A stretch of 64,000 nucleotides of DNA from the NCBI GenBank assembly GCA_029204225.1, contig CM055098.1, positions 54,413,512 to 54,477,511 on the forward strand. Direction: 5' to 3'. Made by a program: the position numbers and the translations under genes. The first letter of the stretch is position 1; every line of letters starts with the position of its first letter. Origin of the DNA: Diphasiastrum complanatum (Eukaryota > Streptophyta > Lycopodiopsida > Lycopodiales > Lycopodiaceae). The notes below the pieces were generated by a model. The model saw only the letters and a program-made list of their open reading frames with translations. It was not told the DNA's origin and did not search any database. This document shows positions 1 through 12,009 of this stretch, piece after piece.

Positions 1-815
1 GGAGACCACAGACTAGAGACTTGTAAGGGCCTCTTCATATGAGGTTCACCCCAACTTGAGTTTTTGACATCAAGAACAAGTTCTTGAGTGCCCCCTCACC
101 TTCTGTTGTGTGCTCTTGGGCATCTCGGCATTCTTCCCAACAACATATCCTCTCAGCTCTCTCAACTTCCCTAGGTCGGCCTGTCATCAATGCCTTGCCA
201 ATGGTGGGCATCATCATCACCTGGTTGCAACAAATCATCACCTAACAATTCATCACCTAACAATCTAAAAAATTCAGAGCATCTACTCACCTTGTTTTTT
301 TTCTCTCGTATCTACTCATCTTTCATTTCCAAACTGTAATAGGATCACAATCAACATGAGAATGGCATACGAAGAGGAAATTTGACCTAGATTGGAAAGA
401 AAGAAAAGAGGCCAGTCTCACTACCTACCTCAATCACGAAACGGGTTGTGCATGTGAAGAGGCCCTAAAGATGTGTGAGAAAATCACGATAAGTGTGATT
501 TGGAACCCCTTAAACACTCAATGGGGACACAATATGAGACAACCCATCCCCATAGGTATAGAAATTTCGGGGTGATTCTTGCTCAATTAGGATAGGCCCT
601 AAATGACATTTGGTGCTAAATTTTTGTAAGACTTTCATGTGAAGAGCCAATATATATTGTCAAAACTTTGATGTGGACGGCCAATGAGTGATTGTTTAAT
701 TGCTAGGTTTCATTCAAAAAATTTCCTAAGACGACTCCTTGTGAAAACCTTTTAGAAGATTTTGCAAGATGCCTAGCAAACATAATCTTCATGAAAAAAC
801 CAAGCTTGGTACCAC
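1..815. other. No gene seen
   Basis: AT-rich sequence with no convincing reading frame, splice structure or terminal repeat. The last 100 bases lead into the LINE relic and may belong to it, but I cannot read protein there. Confidence 0.4.
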
Positions 816-1300
816 ATTAATGTCAAAGAGCTTGAAGAAGCATCAAAAAGCCTTTCTTCGAACAAAAGTCATGGCATAGATGAGATACTCGCTGACTTTT
901 TTACATCCTCTTGGAAAAATATGGCACTCAATCTTTTGAAATGCACTAGCAAAAAAATTTGCAAATGTGATTATCCCAGTAAAATGTGTGAAGGCCTTGA
1001 CTCTATTCATAGTGGGGTTAGCTTTATCAAAGGAAGGAGCATAATGGATACTATCCTTGACATGTGGAACTTGGTTAAAGAAACTATGCTTGACTCTATT
1101 CATAGTGGGATCATTTCTCTTTATGAGCTTAGCTTTATCAAAGGTTTATCAAAGAAAGGAGCGTAACGGATACTATCCTTGACATGTGGAACTTGGTTAA
1201 AAAAACTATGCTAGATTTTGAAGATCCTTCAATCCTCTATATGAGTCTAGACAAAACATTTTACAAAATAAATTGGCCTTTCATTTTTAGCTCGTTCTCT
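816..1300 (+). pseudogene. LINE (non-LTR) reverse transcriptase relic
   Basis: The plus strand encodes, with frame changes, pieces typical of plant L1-type LINE ORF2. The block ELEEASKSLSSNKSHGIDE followed by DFFTSSW matches the region just before the RT fingers. SFIKGRSIMDTILDMW matches the FVKGRxIxDNI motif, and LDFEDPS..LDKTFYKINWPF matches the LDFEKAFDRVxW motif. An internal segment (about 991-1087 and 1090-1209) is present twice, so the RT motif is duplicated inside the relic. Frameshifts and stops make it non-functional. The YADD catalytic box is not recognisable. The call rests on remembered family motifs, not on an alignment. Confidence 0.6.
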
Positions 1301-1739
1301 TCCTTTGAAGGCTAAATGGGCCTTTAATCTAGATATGTTTATGAACCTTAGTTGTTTTGACATACTGCATTCTAATAGACTGAGTGAATGGATCTAGATT
1401 TAAAATGGATTGAGGAAGGGATTAAATCCATTAGTTTATTTACACCATTCTAGTAGGGGATAGCTTTTGGTGACTTACTTGCTTGTCCATTGAATTCTAT
1501 TTTGCTTTAAAACATATGCAAGTTAGCTTCACTAGGATTAGTTTAGCTAAACTAAAATCAAAGGGTCTCCACTTGGAAGCGCTCTTCTTTTTCATGTCGT
1601 CTGAGTCAAATATACCATGAATGTCATCAAAGTATTTTGTAAAAGAAGTTTTTTCAAGTGCAGATCTATATTTTTGTTTCATTAAGGCGAAGACTTGTTC
1701 ATAAGCACACGATTAATTTGGTTAGAGATTTTACTTGAA

Positions 1740-2180
1740 TCTATCAACTATAAATCAATTTCTAAGCTTATATTGCTTGAACTCATGAGTTATGCATTCA
1801 AGGATTCCCTTCAAAAGTTCCTCAAGATATTCTTGGACGACTTATGTGTATTCTTTTTCTTTGAATGAGCTAAACACTTATGCGAAATTAGAAAAGGTAC
1901 TAACACGATGTCAATTATATAGTTTATCAGTCAACCTTGCGAAGTGCCAAATATTTGTCACATAGCATAGTGCGAGGACATATTATATCAAGACATGACA
2001 TGCCATTGATTGGGAAAAAATATAGGTAATAATCATCTTGTTTGAACCAGACACTATACGAGAGAATTTAGTGTTCATGGGGCATTGCAATAATTATCGA
2101 ATATTCATTTATTCTTCGCCAGGATATCCAGGCTTATCTATCAGCTTACAATCACGCCAAAGTGGACACTTGAGTGTGTC
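1740..2180 (+). pseudogene. Ty3/gypsy reverse transcriptase relic
   Basis: Near 1829-1845 the plus strand reads IFLDDL, the gypsy RT active-site block (usually YxDD followed by a hydrophobic residue). About 80 bases on comes LNTYAKLEKVLTRCQL..LSVNLAKCQIF, matching the HLxHLxxVFxxLxxxxLxxNxxKCxF block. GHIIS near 1978 and GHCNNYRIFI near 2080-2110 match the GHxIS and LGxxxYYRxFI blocks that end the RT domain. Reading it needs several frameshifts and stops. No RNase H or integrase follows. Confidence 0.55.
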
Positions 2181-2734
2181 ATAAATCACTCATTGTGTTT
2201 GATCATTGATTTCATCTTGTGTTCATGAGCTCTTGTCTAGATCCAAATCTTGTTCGGTAGCTCTCTACAATCCGAGTTGATCATATAGATTTGGTAGTGT
2301 ACAGTCTCACATGCTTGGAGATCTTTAATGATTTCTTTAGGATCCTTCACACGTGCTAAATTTCACATGGTAATAGCATGATCCTTACAATGTGTGTGGG
2401 AACGTCTTGGATGAGAATAACAACAAATGGTGGAAAAGCGTCAAACAATTGAATAGGAAAGAGTATAATGACAAAAGGTCTTTTTTTTTTCAACTACACA
2501 CAAATGGTGCCATATGCAATCATACAACAGGGTGTTGATACAATAGATCAACAAAAATGGTAAGAGACATTTTTGTATGCCTTCAGGTGGAAACTTATTA
2601 GGTAGGAGCACCTACCAAACTGAATAACAATTTTATCTACAAAGACTACTATGCAGATTTTCTAGAGACTGACATTAATATGCCCTACCCTCCATAGATT
2701 CATGAAAGTAAAAATATTGCCAACATCGTACACA
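2181..2734. other. No gene seen
   Basis: No coding or structural signal apart from homopolymer T and A runs. It probably belongs to unclassified retrotransposon debris between the gypsy relic and the copia LTR. Confidence 0.35.
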
Positions 2735-3386
2735 ACTGGGCATTTTGAATTAAGCTTTCTGAATGCCCTGTTTAAAAAATGCTCTACTATGAGCATTTAG
2801 CTGAAAACAAAAAAAAGTACCAAGAAAACTGGCCCATAGAAAAAGCTTATCAATTAATCTCACAGTTGTCTCTGTAGAGCTCCTGAAAACATACTTTAAA
2901 ACTTTTATAGCAAAACAAATCTGATTACACAAAATTAGTGGCAATGTTCAATCACAACAGTGGGCCACCAATGTCTAATCTGCAACAGCAGTAGATAACA
3001 ATCTGTCATAGAAACACAAAAACACTCAGCAACAGAGAGTGTGTGAAGCCCTGTTCTCTGACACTCAGAGGTGGCTTGCTCAGTAGCTAGCAGGGCTAAG
3101 ATCACAGAGTACTTAGCAGTATTCAGCAGGGGAGTGTGCACAACAGAGCAAGAGCAAAAAACAGCAGTGTTTCCCCAGCCAACAGGTGCTAGAATGAGGC
3201 CCATGAGCATATACATATACTGTCCTTTCATGGTGTCAAAATCACCCTGTCAACCTCAAGCATTTAGGTCATTCTCATGAGGAGGGTGCATGCCCATCTT
3301 TAAGTTGACGTAGACAAAAAGTGAGCGGTGCAAAGTGCATTGTGCATTATGTATTGTAAGGAGCCGCAGTTCACAATATTCTAACA
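2735..3386 (-). repeat. Probable 3' LTR of copia element 1
   Basis: On the minus strand an LTR begins with TGTTAGAATATTG at 3386, immediately after the purine-rich tract CAAGAGGGAC (3387-3396) and downstream of copia RNase H, as expected for a 3' LTR. A TATAAAAG box lies on the minus strand near 2905. The far border is uncertain; I set it at a GGGCATT..AATGCCC inverted repeat (about 2738-2768). No partner LTR is visible. Confidence 0.45.
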
Positions 3387-4130
3387 GTCCCTCTTGAACA
3401 AGTCTCCTTATCTAATTCCAAGCTTGTTTCGTATATATTCAAAACTTGTCCTCTTTAGTGCCTTTGTCATTATGTCTGCAAACATCTCATTGGATCTAAA
3501 ATAGCTTATTATGATCTGGTTTTTGTCAACCATGTCTCTAACGTGGTGGTATTTAAGCGGTATGTGCTTTGTTTTGGAGTGAAATATCGGATCCTTACAT
3601 AAGCTTATTGTGCTTTGGCTGTCCATTTGCATTTGAGTTCATACTTTGCTCCTGTCCAATGTCTAATAGGAGCATCCGAAGCCATGCCACTTCGTTGGCG
3701 TTCTTTGAGGCTGCTATGTGGTGCCTCACATAATGATTGGGCGACCAAAGTTTGTTTCTTGCATGATTGGGCAAAGGAGAAAACATCCTCCCGTAATTGA
3801 TTTATTGTCATCTCTGCAACTTGCCCAACTTGCATCGTTGTATGCTTCCATGGTAAAGTCATTGATATTGCCAGTGTAGGTGATTCCTAGATGTGCAGTT
3901 CCTTTAAGGTACTATAATACCCTTTTAGCCATCTTCTAGTGAGCCTTGCATGGATTCTCACAAAACTGGCTGAGTGAGAAAACAGAGTATGCCAGATCAG
4001 GTCTTGTGCATACTGTCAAATACATCAAGCAAAATAGTAGAAGCCTTAGCATACGGTGCAATTTTTTCAATGGTTTTAAAGAAGAGTTCAAATTCGTCAT
4101 AAGACAAAATCGTCGAATTATAACAAATTT
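3387..4130 (-). pseudogene. Ty1/copia RT tail and RNase H relic (copia 1)
   Basis: Minus-strand reading gives, in element order, a YLTVCTRPDLAYSVFSLSQF block (about 4080-3985, the end of RT), a degraded AASKNANEVAWLRMLL block and then SKTKHIPLKYHHVRD..FADIMTKAL, the hallmark end of copia RNase H. The polyprotein is interrupted by stops and frameshifts, and everything upstream of the RT tail is missing. A polypurine tract and LTR follow in the correct orientation. Confidence 0.8.
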
Positions 4131-4225
4131 AAAAAAACATCCAAATTTATACAAGCCAATAAGACATACAAAGATATTTTGTATTTAAAATAAAAAAGAT
4201 TACCATATGTTTGATTCTCCAATGT

Positions 4226-5610
4226 CTACTCTGTTTCCAATACTTTCTTTAATGAAAGTTGCAATTTAGAGTCATGCAACAGTTTTCTTCTTTCATACAG
4301 ATCCAAGAGCTCATAGTTTTCATACTTACTCGGATCAAGATAGGCAGCATACAATACAAAATGTGATGATCTGAACATGGAATTCACTGGTCCATATCCT
4401 AGAATTTTAAGTGCAATAGTTTTCTTAGCAAATATTATTCTATCCACTCTCATAAAATTTTGTCCTCCGAGAAAATGAGAAAATGTCTTGATTGTCATAA
4501 TCATTATTTCACCATGGTGATGAAACTTTAAATGGACAACACTTATCTCATTATTCTTGAATAACTTTAGATAATGGCCCAGTGCATGGTCTCTTGAAAA
4601 TTCTCTGCCCCCTTCGATGAATTGCAAAATCATCAAAATAAAGAGTTTCTTGGAAAAAAAAAAGATTAGTAAGCTCTAGTATAAAATCTGACATTACAGA
4701 TCAACTAATACAAGACAAGATACAAAACTTATGCATTCAGCTTTGTCTTCCTCGATTATTGTCTCGCCATCAATATTATAACCACCTCTCGATGTCAATA
4801 AGGTTGGTGTATAGACAGTTGGTTTGGAAAACCAAAATGATTTTGGAATCTGAGAAAGTCCTCTTCAGAAGAAAGACCATCTTCTTTTTGGTGCATCTGC
4901 TCAACAACCATCTTCAAGCCTTTTTGTTTTTTTGAAATAAAATACATCCTTAACTATATCATCAACACCAAGGAGAAGATCATCAGTATCATAATTAATT
5001 ATATTTAAAAATTCATGAAGCTCCTTGTTCAAAATGCAAAGAGCCTCAGCCTATGTAAAATCAAAAAGATCCGTTATGTCCGATAATGTCAAAAAAAAAA
5101 TTATTATCTATATTGTAAGTAGGCAAGGTGATTAGGAATTTATCAGTTGGATAAAGGGTGGTGGTAGTTCTAGTGGGGCCTATAAACAAAGTCTTATTTC
5201 GGGCAGAATCAAAATCTGTACAATCATCCTTATTAACACTTTGTATCAATTAAAAAAAATTCTATATCTACAGGCTTGGATTTGTCATATTTTGAAATGT
5301 TGGAAGCAGCAGCTTTAGAAGTAGAAGACGTTCAAACATAAAAATCATCAGAGATATTTAACAAGAGAAAAAAAACAAAGGCAAATTGAAACTCTACAAA
5401 TCTACAATTTTTATTATGTATTTGACAATCATGTACAGACTTGAAATCATCATGCAACTTGGTGAACATTCTGTCAAGTTTAAATTCATAATTGTTCTTG
5501 TCGAGGTTCACCAAGCCTTGATAATGAATCATGTCTTTATTCTGAGATCTGGCCAAGGGAGTACTGAGCAAAGACTTAAATATGAGATAACTCTCAGAAA
5601 ATGCTTTCAC
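4226..5610 (-). pseudogene. Unrecognised decayed coding stretch
   Basis: I do not recognise this protein. Several minus-strand stretches look protein-coding. One is an open frame of 136 codons at 4226-4636 containing FLGGQNFMRVDRIIF and SSHFVLYAAYLDPSKYENYE. Another, near 4890-5050, reads AEALCILNKELHEF and then DDLLLGVDDIVKDV. A third, at 5332-5610, holds KDMIHYQGLVNLDKNNYEF and a Lys/His/Asp-rich tail. They are separated by stops, T-runs and apparent frame slips at homopolymers, so the region is either a decayed multi-exon gene or a gene with introns I cannot delimit. No transposase, RT or integrase motif is visible. An earlier origin in a mobile element cannot be excluded. Confidence 0.3.
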
Positions 5611-5776
5611 ACTAGGACCTTCTGTGATAGAAGGACGAACAAAAAGAAAAGGAGAAAAAGTGTCTTGAAATAGTTTACATTTTCAGTAATACCAAATTCA
5701 TGAAAAAAAGACAGTAGACTAGACTCAAAATTAGACAGTGCAAAATGGGAGATCCAAGAAAATTGAAAGATACTAT

Positions 5777-6562
5777 GCGCTCGAAATCGATATCCGGGAA
5801 CCAAGTATCGATTTCAAATGCAGATATATAAGTAATGATCAACTAAATTACTGGGTGCGCTTAAAAATGATACTTGAAAGAGCAATATCGATTTCAAGCG
5901 CGGAATAAGAAAATGAGGCTACAAAATTGAAAGAGAGCACTTGAAAATGATATCAAACGCAGAAATCACAAAAATTTTGTGAAAATGCGTGTCATAAATC
6001 ATCGATTTATTAAAAAAAAATTGCACGTGTGGAGTCCGATCGATGTGACACGTGACATTCAATGATTCGTTGCAAAATATTCCCCATGCATGGAATGATT
6101 GATGCGATAGTTGACATGTGTGTAATGACACGTGTCGATATCTGACTTGTCCATGTGTGAGCCCCCACATGCTCCTAATAAATAGGCCATAATTACCTGT
6201 ACGAACAGACGTGTGGGCCTCTGAAATGTTGTCACGTGTCAACGGTCGAATTTTGCACGTGTGAAATTTTTTTATATCTACTTCGTAGACAAAACTCATT
6301 TTTTCTCACAAAAAATTGATGCTTGCATTCCGATATCGCTCTCAAGCACGCTTATTGCTCCTCTTCATTTTGCTCACGCCATCTATGCTCGAGACCGATA
6401 CTGCTCTGTCCCGATATCACTTTCAAACACGGATTCCAATTCTCTTCCCCCAAAGTCATCTCCTACACTCAGGATCAATATTGGCCTCCCGATATCAATT
6501 TCAAGCATGTTCTCTTTGCATTTTTTTTTAATAAATCCCTCTACGTGCTTGAAAGCGATATT
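5777..6562. repeat. Ten dispersed copies of an ~18-bp motif
   Basis: A motif close to GATATCRNTTTCAAGCRCG recurs at about 5777-5795(-), 5805-5822(+), 5857-5873(-), 5885-5903(+), 5937-5954(-), 6331-6351(+), 6387-6401(-), 6412-6432(+), 6490-6509(+) and 6543-6562(-). Spacing is irregular and orientation mixed. The five copies left of 5955 and five right of 6330 bracket a 375-bp stretch rich in ACGTG cores. The copies are diverged, so this is not a recent tandem array. Confidence 0.6.
6023..6262. promoter_or_regulatory. ACGTG (G-box/ABRE-like) cluster
   Basis: Six ACGTG cores, mostly in CACGTGT context, occur near 6023, 6048, 6128, 6209, 6233 and 6255. In plants such cores bind bZIP and bHLH factors. 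It sits between the two halves of the 18-bp motif array and about 350 bp upstream of the H3-like sequence, so it may be the promoter of a gene that has since decayed. Regulatory activity is inference. Confidence 0.35.
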
Positions 6563-6603
6563 CTGATTTTGAGTTTTTTTAAGTCTGCCTTTCTCTTTTT
6601 AAC

Positions 6604-6945
6604 ATGATGACCAGAGTAAAGTCCATTGTTTGTGCCAGAACCTATGTATAACCATCCCTTATCCGTGTCCCTCCTGAAACTGGTCGACGATGTGGTAGAA
6701 AGCAGGTTAGGTTGAACAAGACACAAAAATTTCAAAGATCAATAGAATTGTTGATTCCAAAAGCTCCCATTGGTTGATCTATGACAAATGTCACCATGTC
6801 GCTTGGGCTTCATGTTAGATTCGTTGTTACAATCATGCAGGCCTTGCAATGTGCTGTAGAGGACTATATGTCCCAGGTTTTTGAGGATTCTGTTCTTCTG
6901 GTCATCTACTCAGGATCTGTTTCTCCTCCTCTTCTTACTCGTTGA
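6604..6945 (+). pseudogene. Histone H3-like (CENH3-like) pseudogene
   Basis: One continuous plus-strand frame of 114 codons with two in-frame stops. After an N-terminal tail rich in Arg/Lys (RRCGRKQVR) it reads KFQRSIELLIPKAPI, matching the H3 alpha-N end and alpha-1 (KFQKSTELLI..PF). The LLIPxAP variant is the form seen in plant CENH3 rather than canonical H3 (LLIRKLPF). It then reads VRF..IMQALQCAVEDYMSQVFEDSVL, matching alpha-2 (RFQ..ALQEAAEDYLVxLFED). Similarity stops after the FED block, so alpha-3 is replaced or lost. CENH3 genes normally contain introns; none is evident here, suggesting a processed copy or a captured exon fusion. No homology search was possible. Confidence 0.5.
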
Positions 6946-7369
6946 TCCCCTCACAAGGTTTTTTCCACAAAGGTCAAGATAACCCAAGAGAAGCTTGATA
7001 AGCTAATAGAAAAATATGAAAATATTGTTTCCACATCCGTACATAATCTTGAAAATATTGTTTCCACATCTGAAAATATTGTTTCCACATCCGTTCAGAA
7101 CTATATACATAATCTTTTTGTTCAAATCCCATACAATCCTCAGTAGATCTATTTTGATTTCAATCATTATAATGAATACGAATCTTATTTAGCCAATAAA
7201 ATTGATATGCTCGGCAATTATTTTGATTTTTTTTATTCCAAATACAATTGTTTTATTTACATGGCCCAAATCTATTGTATTTCGTAATACAATATTTAAT
7301 ATGTTCTCATTGTGCTATGGGCTTTCACATGCTGGATGCCATGGCCCTCGCACCTAATACTTTTATGTA
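6946..7369. repeat. Short direct repeats, otherwise no gene
   Basis: A ~20-bp unit GAAAATATTGTTTCCACATC occurs three times at about 7018-7037, 7051-7070 and 7072-7091, and ACATAATCTT flanks two copies. The remainder to 7369 is AT-rich and shows no coding signal. The TGCTGGATGCCATGGCCCTCGCACC stretch near 7331-7355 belongs to a dispersed repeat also found at 11.5 and 15.2 kb. Confidence 0.5.
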
Positions 7370-7987
7370 CAGTGAATACCTTCAACAACATCCACATCAA
7401 ACTCAACATACAATCTATTGTGCAAAACACTGTACAAATTTGTGATGATGTTAGGTGCATACAGCACACGATCAAGCATTAACGTTTTTGAAAATGCTAG
7501 ATTTATAGGCACACTTCCTATGCCCTCTATCTTGCATTCATAATCATTTGCTATATAAATGAACTTTTTAGAACCACCATAAGGAGAATTGAGAAAAGTG
7601 GCCCTTTTTATTAGTCATGTCAGAGCTAGCCCCACTTCCAATCTCCCATTTCACCATTGAAGCCTAATGATGAGCAGATGGACATCATGAATGACTCTTT
7701 AATGTCATTCTCTTCTCTTCATTGTTGATATTTTCTTGCTTACCATATAAGTTTTTCTGCTTGAAGAACTTGGATGCAAAGTGTCCCTTTTCACCACAAA
7801 AGTGAAACTTCATCTTGGACTTGTCCTTATTTCCACTTGTAAAAGATGATGGTGATGGCTGATCATTGTAGTTAATCATAACTCTCAACTTAGCCTTCTT
7901 TTTAAATGGTAACTTTTTTTTCTTTAGTCTTGCTATGAGTGAGAAGAGTTTCTCATCTCCTTCATCTTTGAGACAAAGTTGTCCCAT
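7370..7987 (-). pseudogene. Ty1/copia gag zinc knuckle and protease relic
   Basis: On the minus strand, from 7987 downward, a Lys-rich gag tail precedes a degenerate zinc knuckle, FHFCGEKGHFASKFF. Its first and last cysteines are replaced by Phe, leaving C and H of the CCHC set. A protease block follows (about 7650-7600, W.IGSGASS.MTNKKGHFS) in which the catalytic Asp of the usual D-S-G triad is Gly. Further on comes an LYAPNI-like block and then FDVDVVEGIHCT, the usual stretch before integrase. Stops and frame changes are present, and the element is truncated near 7370. The (CT)n array lies just upstream of gag. Confidence 0.7.
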
Positions 7988-8033
7988 TCTACAACATTTT
8001 TGCTTGCCAACAATCCACCACCATGTTGGATTT

Positions 8034-9186
<1,153 letters not shown>

Positions 9187-10700
9187 CCCCCTCTTAATCT
9201 GGATCCGTGAATGCCTTGATCTTTAGACTAAGCAATGCACAAAACTTGTTGTGTGCATTAACACTTAATGCCTTCATGAATATATCTGCAACCATGTCTT
9301 GTGTTCTGCAGTACATTAAGCTCACCTCCTTGTTGAGAACCTTGCCCCTGATGTAGTGATATCTGATTTCAATGTGCTTACTCCTAGAGTAAAATCTAGG
9401 ATTGGCCGATAAGGCAATAGCATACGGATTATCATAGAATAAAATTGTGGTGTTGTATTGATACAAATTAATATCTGACAGTAGATTTCTCAACCAAAAT
9501 GCTTCTTTAATAGATGAGCTAATTTACAATTCATTAGATTGTATCTATCAAGAATGTTGTGAAGATACCTTTGTAGAGTGATATAAATCAGTCATCTCGT
9601 TCTGTCTCTGTGGATTTGAATGCCCAGACAGAAGTAAGCTTCGTCCAAATCAGTCACGTCAAACCCTGAAAACAGCATCTGCTTAGAATCCTTGACCAAA
9701 TTGGTATTGTTGTTGAAAAGCAACGTATCATCCACATATAAGGTAATGATAATGAAGGATTGTTGCACCGACTTGGAATAGACGTTGCAATCAACAATGC
9801 TTGGTTGGAATCCTTGTTCGATGAGGAATGTGTTGATCCTCTGAAACCAAGCTCTGACAGACTGTTTCAAGTCGTAGAGTGCCTTATGGAGTTTACAGAC
9901 ATGATTCTTCATACCTTCCAAAACATATCCTTTGGGCTGGATCATGTAGATGTCTTCTCGTATAACTCCATTCAGATAAGCTGTTTGTACATCGAGTTGA
10001 TGCACTTCGAAGTCGGCAGCTGCAGCATATGATAGGAGGACTCGGATCGACAAATGCTTGACTACTGGACTGAAAGACTCACTATAGTCAAAGTTGGGGA
10101 TCTGAGTGAATCCTCGTGCTACCAGTCTTACCTTCCTTCAATCAATTGCTCCATTGGCATTGTATTTGATCTTAAAGATCCATTTGCAATCAATGATATT
10201 GTAGCCAATAGGAGCTTCGACTAGTAACCATGTCTGGTTCTTGATCAGAGAGAAATACTCTCTATCCATAGCTTCTCTCCAAAGATAGAGTCTGGGTGGC
10301 TGAGTGCCTCTTCGATTGTCGTCAGTTCGTGTATCAAGAGACATGAAGACTTAGGAGTATACCTTGTGGGTTGTGTGCGCACTTGGTTTGATCTTCTGGG
10401 TGGAATCGACTGATGAACCACTCTTGGGACTTGTTGCTGAATAGCAGCAATGTCTTCATCTAATTCGCTGTCAAATAGTAGGTCGACAATGGACACGCTT
10501 GAGTCAAAAGTTCGGATTGTCATGTCAAGGGCATGTGATGAAGGTTCTCCTAGAGCAATATCCTTGCCTTTGATGTCGACGAACTGATCCTCGATAAAGA
10601 CTATATCTCGGTTGTACAAGACTTGTTGGGTATCAAGATCATACAACTTGTATGTATTATCAGATGAAGTATATTCAATCAGGATGGTCCTGAGACCTTG
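9187..10700 (-). pseudogene. Ty1/copia pol relic (copia 2)
   Basis: Minus-strand order from 10700 down: end of integrase (KLYDLDTQQVLYNRDIVF), acidic linker, start of the RT (REAMDREYFSLIKNQTW..DCKWIFKIKYN, about 10344-10140), RT core at 10053-9592 with VHQLDVQTAYLNG and an intact LYVDDTLLF catalytic box, then RNase H (SRSKHIEIRYHYIRGK..MVADIFMKAL, 9493-9194). Roughly 200 residues between the RT core and RNase H are missing at about 9590-9495. Several frame breaks occur. The 5' part is cut off at 10702, where a gypsy LTR begins. Confidence 0.85.
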
Positions 10701-10702
10701 GA

Positions 10703-11198
10703 TATAAAGTCCTCACAACAGGATTCTAGCCTAAGCATACCATACAAAGCAACAACACAAGGGAACGGGTGGTGGATAAGCCAACCCAACCAAACCTAGA
10801 TCTAACGAATCTAGCCCCCAAGCTATGGATCAATCAGAGTCATGGAAAGAGGAGTCACACCAGCAGCATGTAGCTACCAATCACAAAATCAAGCATACAC
10901 TAGTGAGAGCCCAACACGTATACTTATAACATCCAAGGCCCATGCACCAGTAGTAGTGCACTATGACACCTCACTGGACACCTCTGCAGCTTATCTGGGC
11001 CACGTCATCCAGTTTCCTAATGACTCACTGATAGACCCATACCAACTCCACCACCATGTGTTTAGGCCTACAACCAATAATTATGACCATGTACACATAA
11101 GGGCCCCAATTCCCTTATAGTCACAATTAACTTACGAGTTGTTGGTCTACCGGTCCCTAGTGTGGACACCCTATCCGAGACCAGTCATGGGCATGACA
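10703..11198 (-). repeat. Ty3/gypsy LTR (solo-type or 3' LTR)
   Basis: On the minus strand it begins TGTCATGCCCATGAC at 11198, preceded by the polypurine tract AAGGGGGGAA and a GTTTTGAGGACAAAACTT leader typical of gypsy 3' ends. It ends near 10703 with ..ACTTTATA. It shares the AACCAAACCTAGATCTA..TCTAGCCCCCAAGC block with the LTR at 47095-47575, where the equivalent end abuts a primer binding site. That fixes family and orientation. It lies against the broken integrase end of copia 2. Confidence 0.65.
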
Positions 11199-11510
11199 TT
11201 CTTCCCCCCTTATTCAAGTTTTGTCCTCAAAACTTAAAACTGGAAAAGTTCCTCCTTAAGCTTCCTTCCTGTTCCCATGAATCGTCATCGATCATACATC
11301 CCCTCCATCGTGGTCAAGTGTGACCAATGCCAGTTGAATAAAGTTGAATGCCATGATTCATGTGAGTTCTGACTTGGGCCCTTTTAGCTTTTTCATTTGC
11401 AACTTGACTTAGGGCCTCTAATGTCATTTTAGAGTTTTAAGCCCCTAGTCTCTTATTCCTAGAAATTACAACTTGCTAGTTGTGCTCATTGAGTTGGGCT
11501 TATACGTGCA

Positions 11511-11697
11511 GGATGCCAGTGCCCTCGCACTTATTACTCTACTTGTATATTACTGTGGTGGGCCCCCTTGGCAAGCCTTGGCCAGCAGTAGTTTTAGTGG
11601 CGTAGGATGCCAGTGCCCTCGCACTTATTACTCTACTTGTATAGTATTGTGGTGGGCCCACTTGGCAAGCCTTGGCCAACAATAGATTTAGTGGCGG
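11511..11697. repeat. Tandem duplication of ~95 bp
   Basis: Two adjacent copies, about 11511-11604 and 11606-11697, both start GGATGCCAGTGCCCTCGCAC and run through GTGGTGGGCCC and GGCAAGCCTTGGCCA. The same opening block occurs singly near 15228 and 7333, so this is part of a dispersed repeat that duplicated locally. Confidence 0.75.
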
Positions 11698-11699
11698 GA

Positions 11700-11985
11700 C
11701 CCACTAGGCACCCAACAAGCCTAAACAGACGCTCTACAAATATCTGAGCAAAATCAGAAGCCTTCGCAGTGGTCTTTACTGAAATAAACGTAGCCAATTT
11801 GGTAAGACGGTCGACCACAACCCAAATTGCATCATGTTGTTTATTCATCTACGGTAACCCAACCACGAAATCCATGGAAATACTATCCCATCTCTTATCA
11901 GGATTAACCAATGGAAGCAACAAATCGCCAGTCTTATAGTGTTTAGCTTTATTCAACTGGCATTGGTCACACTTGACCACATAAG
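11700..11985 (-). pseudogene. Gypsy integrase fragment (second copy)
   Basis: The minus strand encodes KCDQCQLNKAKH (zinc-finger end), then AIWVVVDRLTKLATFISVKT and ASDFAQIFVERLFRL, the start of the integrase catalytic core, whose first Asp is in the VVDRLTK block. It closely matches 13550-13690 over about 140 bases and then ends at the 95-bp repeat near 11698. It is truncated and non-functional. Confidence 0.75.
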
Positions 11986-12009
11986 ATTCTACAAAAAGCT
12001 CCAGTTTTG

